Assembly (NCBI GenBank): GCA_016584305.1 | Contig: JACEEZ010015195.1 | Coordinates: forward strand, 62,501 to 126,500 | From: Chionoecetes opilio | Lineage: Eukaryota > Arthropoda > Malacostraca > Decapoda > Majidae | Direction of reading: 5' to 3' | DNA length: 64,000 nt | In this document: positions 24,372 through 33,579 of the stretch, one piece after another | Layout: every line of letters starts with the position of its first letter | How positions within the stretch are numbered: the first letter of the stretch is position 1 | The notes under the pieces: model-generated | Seen by the model: the letters and a program-made list of their open reading frames with translations, nothing else | Told to the model about the DNA's origin: nothing | The model's database searches: none | Program-made: the position numbers and the translations under genes

Positions 24372-24735
24372 GGGGAGGCGGTAGCAGAGTGGTTAGCGTC
24401 TCCAAGTGGAGTTCTCGTGACCCGAGTTTGATCCCCAATGAGAACCAAAATCCACTTTAAAAATATTTCTGCAGCGTCGAGTGGCCTAAGAACACCCACA
24501 TGCTGCCCATTAACTCTACCTTCGATTGCGAGTACATCGGAGGACACAGGGGGGCGGCATGAGCCTCTAATCACAGGCGTCACTATAACAATCCTGCCTG
24601 CGCCACCACGGGCGAGGGTCAACCATCACAGCCCTCAAGTGTACCTCCAGGGCCTGCCATCCCACCCCTGGAGGTCACGGCCTACACGCGCTATACCCAC
24701 AAATGTAGATTTTTTTTTTTTAATTAATAAAAAAA
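24372..24735 (+). mobile_element. tRNA-derived SINE, family S1
   Basis: The head resembles a tRNA gene: a pol III A-box-like GTAGCAGAGTGGTTAGCG and a B-box-like GAGTTTGATCC, preceded by GGGGAGGCG. The body is about 270 bp and ends CACAAATGTAGA followed by a T/A-rich tail. The 3' part recurs inverted at 47018-47140 and in plus orientation at 52083-52165. It lies just downstream of the SLC35B4-like stop codon, antisense to that gene. Confidence 0.8.
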
Positions 24736-24837
24736 ACACTATCACAACTGTTTTGACTCCACATCTATTTCTCTCTCTCTCTCTCTCTCTTTTGCTTATA
24801 GGAAGAGATATGAAAATTTAGGAAAGTTTATAGGAAA

Positions 24838-24873
<36 letters not shown>

Positions 24874-24978
24874 GCTTATAGGAAGATATATAGTATTATA
24901 ATCATATAATATAGGAAAAAATACTCTCTCTCCCTCTCTCTATATAGATCTGTCTCTCCCTCTAACCTTCACAAGTCC

Positions 24979-25053
24979 TCAGTCCATCTTCTTGGCAGCA
25001 GCCACGGGAGGCGACGACGACGGTGCCAGGGCCGCCCTCAGCATGTCCAGCAC
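24979..25053 (-). CDS. SLC35B4: SLC35B4-like exon 8 (C-terminus)
   Basis: Residues 321-344 and stop TGA. Acceptor TTCTTGGCTCAG. An alanine/serine/proline-rich cytosolic tail ends AAAKKMD. Lysines at -3 and -4 match the KKXX COPI retrieval signal, suggesting ER or ER-Golgi residence. Confidence 0.85.
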   Translation of the reverse strand: MLDMLRAALAPSSSPPVAAAKKMD

Positions 25054-28000
25054 CTGAGCCAAGAACAGAGCCTTGTTATGCCTTGGTAAATACATGTATC
25101 ACCTCCATAACTCTATAGAACTAGTGAAAAAATAAATACAAGGAAAAAACGAGAGAAAAAACATGAAATTTGACCTAGTGTAAAAGATGTGAAGTGTTTC
25201 TCACCTGAGCGAAAAGCAGCGTGCCGGCAAAGACGAGAGCAGTGCCCAGCCAGTGGAGGGGCGTGAAGGGGTGGCGGAAGTACACGATGGAGAAGAGGAG
25301 GGAGAGGAACTTGCGGAGGGTGAGGACCAGCGTCACGGTGAGGGAGGAACACTCGGAGGTGAGGCGGAACACTGAGCTGATGCACACAAACCTGCGGGAA
25401 GGGGAGGAAAATGATGAAATGGTGGATGGATGAGAGGTCAGAAATGAAAGGGGGGGTTGTGGGATGATGGGGTGAGTATGGGGTGGTTGTGGGTTTGTGG
25501 TGGTGATGGTGGTGATGGTGAGATAATAAAATAAAGATGAATCAATAACTAAGTCAATGATGCCTCTGATGTAAAAATGAAGAAGAGTTGAGTGTAGGGA
25601 AGGTGACTTTTCTGCACGTGAATGTTACCCAGTAATAAGAACATAAGAAAATAAGGAAGCTACAAGAGGCTGGGAGACCTACACGTGGTAGTTCCTGTTA
25701 CTTAACACTACCTACATCTACTTTTCATCATGAATTTACTTAACTCTGCGTCTCTCGTGTGAGTCTAAATTTAATAGCTTTAATCTCTTCTCATAACTAA
25801 AGTTACGCATCCCTTGTATCATTTTGGTTATCCTTCTCTGATCTCTGATTCTAACAAGGCTATATCCATCCTGTAATATGGAGACCAAAACTGAACTGCA
25901 TAGTCTAGGTGAGGTCTGACTAGAGCCAGATAAAGCTTTAGAATAACCTCAGCACTTCTACTTTTAACACTTCTGGTAATGAATCCTAACACTCTATTCC
26001 CTATGTGATGTTTCATGGTTTCCTTTGTTACTACAGTTCTGCCACTTACTGTGTGAGTGTGTTGGCCAGGAGGAAGAGCCACAGGCGGGGCACGGGGGCC
26101 ACCAGGGGTACAGTGGCCAGGCCGGGCAGGGGGGTCGAGGCTGAGAACTTGCTGCCGTGTTTCAGTATGCTGGGCGCCGTCACCAGGAACCCAGGCAGGG
26201 AGAGGGCGTGCTGGGGGCAGAGGGCTGGGGTGAGGCAGGCACACCACCAGGGCCATTTCTTCCTCTATGGGACCACTAGGCGGTGGCACAGGGCCCCCGA
26301 AGACACTTTCCCCAAGCTGCCATTATTTGCACTTTTTTTTTTTAATCTAGTCTCTTTTCCTCTTACAGTGCACCAGATTGAGGCATTTAAATATTCAAGG
26401 CGTGCCCCCGGACCACCTTAGAGGGTTTAGAATCCCCCCACCATAGCTTTACAAAATAGACCCCCAAACAGCTAGAAACGGCACTGAACACCAACACTAT
26501 TGATAAGGTAGGTTACACTCTGCCCTTGCAAATCCCCCACCATTGAATGCAAAGGTGACTATAGTAGACTATAGGAGTTACCAATCACTACCGACACACC
26601 TGTCCCTCTACCACAGGCTCCTCATAAAGGTGTTAGGTGATGAAGTGCTGGAAGGTAGAACAGTTTTAAGCATCCTACTTTGTGTCATACTTGCAGTAAG
26701 GAATATATATTTCAGAAATGACATATCTAAGCCCTACCCCTGCTTCAATCTTAGACCTCTGGCATCTATATAACATTCAGGACTCACATGCATTTATCAC
26801 TGTTGGAACTATAATGCAAGTACTGTCATTGCCACACTCACAATATAGAAGAGAGCCTCCCAGGGGTGTTTGCCATAGCGTGCATACAGACACTCCTGGA
26901 AGAGACCCATTCTGGCGGAGAGGAACAGGGCAAAGGTCAACAGTGCAATGCCCCCCAACCAGGTCACCAGGCTGGTCAGGTCACCACCACCCGCCTCACC
27001 ACCGCCTCCACCCACAACACCTTTCTCCTGTAATGGTGATGACACTGATGTTAATACTGCATGGATTATTTCTAGTGTGGTATATAGTATTTATTTGGTA
27101 TATATATATATATTTGTAGACTTTATAGTGTGTATAGTGTTTCTATAGTGTGTTATACATACACAGAAAGCTCTCATGTTAACCCCTTCACGTCCTTTGC
27201 TATAAAAATTTGTCTGTTGTTAGCCATAGAATTACGAAAAGTCACTGAATATACCAAATTAGCTAGAGGACAAGGATACTAAACAGGTCATAGCTATAAA
27301 TTATTGCTTATAGTCACTAAAAATTGTTTGATGGTACCCAAATTACAATGGAAATTACGTTCTGGGCCTCAAGGGGTTAAACCGAAAACCTAGAGAAGGA
27401 AGATATAAAGCCTACAGGTTCTCCTAGGTGGTGACATGGAGGCAGTGTGTTGAGAAGGCTCTGGCAGCATTGGGCATTGAAGAAGTTGAGGCAATGGATA
27501 GAGAAGCGATGAAGAATGGTTGGAAGCGTATCATCCGCCGTCTAACCTAATAAAAATTATGGGAAAGACTAACGTTAATCAGAAAGGAGATGAAGGTGCT
27601 AGAGGCTACAACGGAAAAAATATTAAACCCTGCATCCACCGACCCAAGTGTGTGCGGAGGCTAAGGTGCAGAGGAGTGTGCCGAGGGTGATCATGGCCAC
27701 ACTGAGACACTTGGCGGGGGAGTAGCGGCGGCCCGCCACCACCACGCCCATCACCATGTTGGCTATCAACCCACCCTGGGGGCAGAAAAGGACAGGTCTT
27801 TCTTAATCAGTATAAACAAACGGTAGTATGTACTGCTATATACTATTACACTCCAGTCAAACCTCTCATATTCAGACTAATTGGGCCAAGGAGTGGTCCG
27901 AGTAATGCAAGGATCCGAATAATGGGGAGATATGAATAAAAAAAATTAAAAAAAAAAAATTATAGGTGTATATATATATTATAGCTAGGAAATTTCGACC

Positions 28001-28343
28001 CCTTAAAAAAAAAAAAAAAAAAAAAAAAAATTTTTAAAAATTCGAGGTGTATATTTAGATTAGGTATATACTATTATAGCTAGGAAATTTCGACCACTAT
28101 ATAAAAAAAAAAAAAAAAAATAAAAAAAAAAAAAAATGTAGGCGTATATATATAGCTAGGAAATTTCGACCCCTATATATATATAAAAAATCTAAAAAAA
28201 AAAATAATAAAAAAAAAAATTAAAAAAGAGGTCCGAATAATGTCAAAGTCCGAATAATGAGGGTCCGAATACGCGAGGTTTTACTGATTACTATATGCTT
28301 CCTAATCTGTTTAAAAAAAAGACACAACCAATGCTATTTACTG

Positions 28344-28375
<32 letters not shown>

Positions 28376-29627
28376 GAGCCACCATTACCACTACCACACT
28401 ACAGCTGAATAATTATCAAATACTACTTTTGAAACAACTTTTGGATATCATGACGATCCACCACCCCAGCTATTTTGGCGTGACCTAACTGTGTTGCGGG
28501 CCCCCAGAACCCATCTAACCTAACTGGGTTATCAAACCACTCTCACCCACATGAAGATTGGCCACCCCAAAAATAGCTGCGGTGGCTGATCTTCCCGAGG
28601 TCCAAACTTTCCTTAACTACCATTCTTCCACTAGTACTCCTTAATTATAAAAACCATCTTGTGTCCCCTGTTCATACCCACAACCTTTCCTGCTGCCTAT
28701 CCCACCTTTCCCATCCCCGCCCCATCCTTCCCATCCCCGCCCCTTCCTTCCCATCCCCGCCCCATCCTTCCCGTCCCTGCCCCTTCTGTCCCATCCACGC
28801 CCCATCCTTCCCATCCCCGCCCCATCCTTCCCATCCCCGCCCCATCCTTCCCATCCCCGCCCCTTCTATCCCATCCCCGCCCCTTCTGTCCCATCCCCGC
28901 CCCATCCTTCCCATCCCCGCCCCATCCTTCCCATCCCCGCCCCTTCCTTCCCATCCCCGCCCCATCCTTCCCGTCCCCGCCCCATCCTTCCATCCCCGCC
29001 CCTTCTGTCCCGTCCCTGCCCCTTCCTTCCCATCCCGCCCCATCCTTCCCATCCCCGCCCCTTCTGTCCCATCCCCGCCCATCCTTCCCATCCCCGCCCC
29101 TTCTATCCCATCCCCGCCCCATCCTTCCCATCCCCGCCCCATCCTTCCCGTCACTCACGCTTCGGAAGATCATGTGGAGTGGCATGGAGATGTTGAACGC
29201 GAAGGCCAGGTTGTTGGACACATTCACCACGAAGAACAACACCACCAACACCAGGTACTCCCTGCGGAAAGAGGTGGTGGTGACGGACAGACAGACACAC
29301 AGACAGACACACACACAGACATACAGACACAGAGACAGACAGACAGACAGGGTATCAATTTAACTTAACCCCTTCACGGCCAGATCTTTCCTTTGGTATA
29401 TAAAATAGTCTGTTGTTAGCCATAAAATTACGAAAAGTAACTGAATATACCAAATTTGTTAGTGGACATGGATACTAAACAGGTCATAGCTATAAAATAT
29501 TGCTTATAGTCACTCATAATCGTCTAATGGTAGCAAAATGACAATGGAAATTACGTTTTGGGTCTCAAGGGTATGATGGTAAGGACTTGAGTACATAGTG
29601 GCAGCAATAATAATAATAATAATAATA

Positions 29628-29683
<56 letters not shown>

Positions 29684-30794
29684 GGAAGTTTGACGCACCT
29701 GATGGGGACCACATTGTGCTTGGTGGCGAGTCTTGAGGTGAAGAGGAGGCCGTGCAGGGTGATGAAGACAAACTGTGCAAAGGTGATGAGGTGACCACTG
29801 GCTGGCTCCTCCCTGCAGGGTGACGGGGGGGTGTGTGAGTGCAGGGCAGGAAGGGAGGAGAGGCAAGGGACAGTCTCAAGTGGACTCAGTCGTCAGGTGG
29901 TCAATGCGAAGTCTATTGGGGTCTTTAAATGGAGTCTGGATAAATTCATGGATAGGGAAGAGAGGTGGATATAGGTAGAGTTAAGTAACAGGAACTACCT
30001 CGTATAGGTCTCACGGCCTCTTGTAGCTTCCTTATTTTCTTAAGTTCTTATGACAGATGTCCCTGGATTCAATGACATGCATAAGCAGGGGAGCTCCTGT
30101 GCATCTCATGAAGAACTTTTGGCCACCTCATGAAGACCACTTTTGGGGTGACCTAATTGTTGCTGTGGCCCTCCAGAAGAGAGTTAAACACTTCACTAAG
30201 GAACAGTTCACTAACTTATCCTGGACATTAGTTACGTAACCTAGCCTATTCTTCCCTAAGAGCCTATCTTCCGAAGCGTGAGTGACGGGAAGGATGGGGC
30301 GGGGATGGGAAGGATGGGGCGGGGATGGGATAGGAGGGGCGGGGATGGGAAGGATGGGGCGGGATGGGAAGGATGAGGCGGGGATGGGAAGGATGGGGCG
30401 GGGATGGGACAGAAGGGGCGGGGATGGGATAGAAGGGGCGGGGATGGGATAGAAGGGGCAGGGATGGGAAGGATGGGGCAGGGATGGGAAGGAAGGGGCG
30501 GGGATGGGAAGGGAAACCATTACGTAACCTAGCCTAGCTGCGTTATCAAACCACCCACATGAAGATCGGCCACCACAAAAATAGGTGGGGTGGCCGAGCT
30601 TCATGAGGTCCACTAAGAGACTTGAAAACTTAACATCTGATTCATATTCTTATTATTATTTAAGTGATTAGTTTGCTATTTATTAAGGCTACTCCACCCA
30701 ACCGCTGCTACACTCACTGTACCAGCAGCTCCAGGAACACCACGTTGCTGCAACACCCGACAAACACCAGAGCGAGGGCGGCCGCGGTCCCCAT
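24979..30794 (-). CDS. SLC35B4: Nucleotide-sugar transporter, SLC35B4/Efr type (8 exons)
   Basis: Multi-pass ER/Golgi carrier. Family members import UDP-xylose and UDP-GlcNAc (human SLC35B4), and the fly orthologue Efr also imports GDP-fucose for O-glycosylation. Exons, 5' to 3': 30718-30794, 29699-29812, 29159-29261, about 27644-27775, 26842-27027, 26050-26210, 25205-25391, 24979-25053. Joined length is about 344 residues, near the 331 of human SLC35B4. Hallmarks are GCCSNVVFLELL (exon 1), LITFAQFVFI (exon 2), NISMPLHMIFRS (exon 3), LSARMGLFQE with YGKHPWEALFY (exon 5) and SLTVTLVLTLRKFLSLLFS (exon 7). All splice phases fit, and every donor except that of exon 4 is canonical. The protein ends KKMD, a dilysine-type ER retrieval signal. 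Introns hold MITEs, LINE ends and minisatellites. The transporter family is near certain; exact substrates are inferred from orthologues. Confidence 0.95.
25205..25391 (-). CDS. SLC35B4: SLC35B4-like exon 7
   Basis: Residues 258-320. Acceptor CTTCCCGCAG, donor CAG|GTGAGA. Contains SECSSLTVTLVLTLRKFLSL and HWLGTALVFAGTLLF, the last two conserved membrane blocks of the UAA-transporter fold. Confidence 0.95.
25638..26040 (-). mobile_element. LINE fragment with RT C-terminal region, family L1
   Basis: Sense-oriented with the host gene, in intron 6. From 26040 down to about 25831 it encodes a reverse-transcriptase thumb/post-RT segment, including VILKLYLALVRPHLDYAVQF and WSPYYRMDIALLE. It then has an internal deletion before the family tail (AACATAAGAAAATAAGGAAG on the plus strand). 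Stops break it. The LYxxLVRPHLEY-type motif is characteristic of CR1/Jockey-like LINEs in animals. Confidence 0.85.
26050..26210 (-). CDS. SLC35B4: SLC35B4-like exon 6
   Basis: Residues 205-257 plus two bases of Gln258. Acceptor CTGCCCCCAG, donor ACA|GTAAGT. Begins HALSLPGFLVTAPSILKHG and ends RLWLFLLANTLTQ, the counterpart of WFYLLMNIITQ in human. A sense-oriented LINE fragment starts about 10 bp into the following intron. Confidence 0.93.
26270..26841. other. Intron 5, no recognised element
   Basis: Sequence between exons 5 and 6 of the transporter gene, with a short T run near 26330. I see no repeat family or coding block in it. Confidence 0.5.
26842..27027 (-). CDS. SLC35B4: SLC35B4-like exon 5
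   Basis: Residues 143-204. Acceptor CATTACAG, donor ATT|GTGAGT. A lineage-specific glycine-rich linker (VVGGGGGEAGGGD) comes first, then TWLGGIALLTFALFLSARMG and LFQECLYARYGKHPWEALFY, nearly identical in pattern to the human protein. Confidence 0.93.
27179..27380 (-). mobile_element. TTAA-flanked MITE, family M1 (copy 5)
   Basis: TTAA on both sides (27179-27182, 27377-27380). The left end CCCCTTCACGTCCTTTGCT has a small deletion; the right end is TTCTGGGCCTCAAGGGG. It lies in intron 4 of the transporter gene. Confidence 0.9.
27644..27775 (-). CDS. SLC35B4: SLC35B4-like exon 4 (3' end uncertain)
   Basis: Residues 99-142. Acceptor TTTTCTGCCCCCAG. Starts GGLIANMVMGVVVAGRRYSP, aligned to the GSLIANMILG region of the human protein, and runs to CTLASAHTW. 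Two phase-0 donors are possible: TGG|GTCGGT (exon end 27644) or AGG|GTTTAA (end 27629, adding VGGCR). Neither is consensus, so the end is uncertain by 15 bp. Confidence 0.85.
27854..28286. mobile_element. pogo-like TIR element, family P1 (copy 1)
   Basis: The left end CAGTCAAACCTCTCATATTC and the right end ATACGCGAGGTTTTACTG form an imperfect inverted repeat. Inside are poly-A blocks alternating with TAGCTAGGAAATTTCGACC. A related, oppositely oriented copy is at 44716-45194. The CAGTNNAACCTC terminus resembles pogo/Tigger elements (inference). In intron 3. Confidence 0.75.
28440..28612. mobile_element. Short foldback module related to 30105-30610
   Basis: Contains AGCTATTTTGGCGTGACCTA and, facing it, CCACCCCAAAAATAGCTGCG, so the ends are inverted. 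The segment GTTATCAAACCAC...CATGAAGAT is shared with 30541-30600 in the same orientation. Type unknown. Confidence 0.5.
28700..29152 (+). repeat. 20-bp GC-rich minisatellite in intron 3
   Basis: About 22 units of CATCCTTCCCATCCCCGCCC, with CATCC/TTCTGTCC/TTCTATCC variants. It touches the donor of exon 3 (minus strand). A shorter inverted copy of its exon-proximal part is at 30291-30511. The proline-rich and GMGRMGRGWE-type frames here are repeat artefacts. Confidence 0.9.
29159..29261 (-). CDS. SLC35B4: SLC35B4-like exon 3
   Basis: Residues 65-98. Acceptor TTTCCGCAG, donor AGC|GTGAGT. Carries NNLAFAFNISMPLHMIFRS, the most conserved block of the family (substrate-path helix). The following intron begins directly with a 20-bp GC-rich minisatellite. 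The last 13 coding bases and the donor are duplicated inverted in intron 1 (30268 onward). Confidence 0.93.
29365..29573 (-). mobile_element. TTAA-flanked MITE, family M1 (copy 6)
   Basis: Left end TTAACCCCTTCACGGCCAGA; right end TTTTGGGTCTCAAGGGTA, slightly decayed. It sits in intron 2 after an ACAGACAGAC microsatellite (29286-29350). Confidence 0.85.
29608..29683. repeat. (AAT)n microsatellite in intron 2
   Basis: About 25 AAT units, 16 bp from the exon 2 donor. Confidence 0.95.
29699..29812 (-). CDS. SLC35B4: SLC35B4-like exon 2
   Basis: Residues 26-64. Acceptor CCCTGCAG, donor CAG|GTGCGT. Contains ASGHLITFAQFVFITLHGLL, matching the second membrane segment of the family, and ends KHNVVPIR, equivalent to the family's PIR boundary. 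An (AAT)n tract starts just past the donor. Confidence 0.93.
29881..30052 (+). mobile_element. LINE family L1, 3' end fragment
   Basis: Antisense to the transporter gene, in intron 1. From GGACTCAGTCGTCAGGTGGT to the tail CTTATTTTCTTAAGTTCTTATG. Closely related to 49908-50257. Confidence 0.85.
30105..30610. mobile_element. Foldback module interrupted by a captured gene fragment
   Basis: The left part (CTCATGAAGACCACTTTTGG) and the right part (CCGAGCTTCATGAGGTCC) form inverted ends. Between them, 30249-30519 is a foreign block flanked by a 17-bp direct repeat, TTACGTAACCTAGCCTA, at 30232-30248 and 30520-30536. Confidence 0.65.
30268..30511 (+). pseudogene. Inverted copy of SLC35B4-like exon 3 end, donor and minisatellite
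   Basis: Starts ATCTTCCGAAGCGTGAGTGA, which is the last 13 coding bases of exon 3, its GTGAGT donor and the first intron bases. It continues with about 220 bp of the GGGGCGGGGATGGGAAGGAT minisatellite. It faces opposite to the parent gene and lies in that gene's own intron 1. The first roughly 65 bases are identical to the source (29172 downward on the minus strand). Not a functional exon. Confidence 0.85.
30718..30794 (-). CDS. SLC35B4: SLC35B4-like exon 1 (start codon, first membrane segment)
   Basis: Encodes residues 1-25 plus two bases of Gln26. The start at 30794 has strong context (GGCACCATGG). Hydrophobic AALALVFVGCCSNVVFLEL forms membrane segment 1; the CCSN motif is conserved in SLC35B4. 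The donor is ACA|GTGAGT. Seven bases upstream of the ATG, TGTGTTGCAG looks like a splice acceptor, so a separate 5'UTR exon is possible. Confidence 0.93.
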
Positions 30795-30839
30795 GGTGCC
30801 CCTGCAACACACACACCCATTGCACACATGGTCACAACA

Positions 30840-31303
<464 letters not shown>

Positions 31304-32544
31304 AATGTATTTCGCCCAAAGGCATAGACAGCAAATAATACATCTTTCCCATCTACACCCTCCTTACCATCATGGAGGGAAGTTAGGAGGTTAGGTTAGA
31401 TTATTGGGGGTCAAGGGAGGCGGAACCCTCCCCAGAAGGAGGTTAGGTTAGATTTGATGAGGCGGAGGTTAGGTTAGATTATTGGAGGGCAAGTGATGAC
31501 GTCACAGGGTGAACACCGAGAGTACTTTCCGCTACCCAGACATCATGACAGTGTAAATAACGGCTTAAATGAATGAAACAAACCTTCCAATAAATCAATA
31601 AACATAAAGCCTAACACATCTAAGCCTAGGGGATAGATGGAAAAAAGAAAAAAAAATGGAATAAAAAAATAGGTAAGAGGTGTGCCAAGCCCGAACTTAG
31701 GACCGTGAAACACGCATGATAACATTTTTTTTAAATATTACAAACATATTGGTTTAATTATCTAACACAATTATTGCCTCAAACCCATGAATTAAAAAAT
31801 ATAAATAATTAGCGGAGCAATAGTGTTGACGTGACAGCCTGACTTGCTGCCTTCCTGTCCACAGCCTCATAACACGACCTCATTAAGTACATTGTCTATG
31901 TGGAAATGTTACATATGAATCAGACAAACTAGAAAAGTCTTATAAACCTGGAATTGGTGGGAGAATTATAAAAATAAACAGATAATATAGGGGGCGCCAC
32001 CAGCGCCATACTTCTATTTTTCATCGACTTTTTAAATATCACATTAAAAATCATGGTAGATATATCAAAATTCATGATATGAAATGCCGATTCTAAAACT
32101 TTAATCAGATCCAAGATTGAACCAGGAACAAAAAAGTTTTTTTTGAGGGCGGAGCCTAAGTCATGACGTCACGGCGAAGCTGTGACGTCACGACGAGGCT
32201 GGCAGGGCCCAAGGCTTTCTGCCACACTGGGTGGCCCCCCACTTGGGGGGCTACTAGGGGGCGGTGTACCCCCACCCAGGTTTATGGGGCGGGGCTAGCT
32301 TATGTATATATATATATATGTGTGTGTGTGTCTAGTGTGTATGGGGCGGGGTAATGGTGTGTGTGATGGCTGGGGTGGGCTTGTGTGTGTAGTGCTTCTC
32401 TGGTTTGGGGGAAGGGGGAGAGTATGGGCAAACGCTAAAAATATACCTAAAGTACTCAACATCTCAGAAAATGCAATGCAAATCTCGTGCAAAAACAGTC
32501 GTATATAAAGGTAAGAAGTCGAAAATACAAGAAAATATATATCA
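31304..32544. promoter_or_regulatory. Intergenic stretch with three perfect CRE palindromes
   Basis: TGACGTCA occurs at 31497-31504, 32164-32171 and 32183-32190; a fourth is at 33597-33604. This is the palindromic CREB/ATF site. The stretch also holds AGGTTAGGTTAGATT repeats (31385-31475) and a GC-rich block with an internal hairpin around GGCCCCCCACTTGGGGGGCT (32231-32252). No gene seen. A regulatory role is inference; it is on the 5' side of both flanking genes. Confidence 0.4.
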
Positions 32545-32559
32545 GTACCCAGAAAGATT

Positions 32560-32662
32560 ACAGGAAGTTTCGACGGAATGCACTTTCGACGGTAGAAAAT
32601 GGAAGTTTCGGCGGTACCAACGGACGACAATACATTGTCGAACTCCGTTGAAACTTCCAATA
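32560..32662. mobile_element. Short foldback sequence, GGAAGTTTCGACGGAATGC type
   Basis: The left edge GGAAGTTTCGACGGAATGC and the right edge CTCCGTTGAAACTTCC are inverted. A relative is at 34985-35061. Confidence 0.55.
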
Positions 32663-32892
32663 TGTCTATCTTAGAGTAAAACCTAAAGATATTTTTCCGT
32701 TGAGAGGATTAATATAAAATGCAAAGTCACTAGATCATTGCCCACCAAAATTAAAGTGAAAAGCATATACAGCAATGAGTGTCCTCCCGTCGTCGTCGTC
32801 GCCCGAAAAAACAACCAGTAGCGGAATTTGAAACCGTCTATACTTGCAGCTACAAAGCATAAAACAACGCTGAAACAGGGTAGATTACACAG

Positions 32893-33015
32893 TCATGATA
32901 TAAACTACTGTGTATCATCTTCAGTGGCACATGAAAATCAGTAGTGATGCTATCATTCGTAATATATGGCGCCTGGCGACATTAGGGCAGGTGGCAACTA
33001 GTGTTATCTACGGTA
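32893..33015. mobile_element. Foldback element F1, half copy (copy 3)
   Basis: Only one arm survives, from ATGATATAAACTACTGTG to AGTGTTATCTACGGTA. Matches the right arm of 10309-10569. Confidence 0.8.
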
Positions 33016-33237
33016 CGTAGTCTACTACTTCATTCTACCATAGTTTATATGGTACAATATTAATAATACTTCCATACTCTTAGCCCCCCTTCCCCCCCTT
33101 GTTTCTTGCACTACGCCTCGTCCCCTTATGAAAAACAGGGTGATTTAGACCAAGAAGTTATTAGTGAGGACACAAACACATCAAAATCTATTAGAATATA
33201 AATAAAAGGATTATTTTTATAATAGCAGAAAGTTTTG

Positions 33238-33575
33238 AACCCAGAAATACCCAACTTTTACCCATTTAGCGTGCATATATTGCCTCTGCTTGGGTGTTAT
33301 ATCATGCAATACAGTCCCACGCCCTTTCTTACCCCTTACATAGCCTTGAATATCGCAAGGGAACCCGTAAATTGAAGTAAAAAGCATAAGAAAATACGAG
33401 AAATAAGATAAGTGAAGCCAGAAATACCCAGGTTTTACCTATTTATCGTGCATATATTGTCTTTGTCAATGGGTAATATCATGCAATACAGCCCCACACA
33501 CTGTCTTACCCCTTACATAGCCTTGAATATTGCATGGGAACCCGTAAATTGAGGTATGAATATAAGAATAAGAAT
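33238..33575 (+). repeat. Duplicated block of about 155 bp
   Basis: Two copies (about 33238-33390 and 33418-33570) beginning CCCAGAAATACCCA and including ATCATGCAATACAG and TACATAGCCTTGAATAT. A third copy is at 35065-35190. Dispersed repeat of unknown class. Confidence 0.75.
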
Positions 33576-33579
33576 AAAT

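Noticed and set aside
28659..29368. Proline-rich proteins over the CCATCCCCGCC array
   Set aside because: Minisatellite artefact within intron 3 of the transporter gene. Only the exon 3 segment on the minus strand is real.
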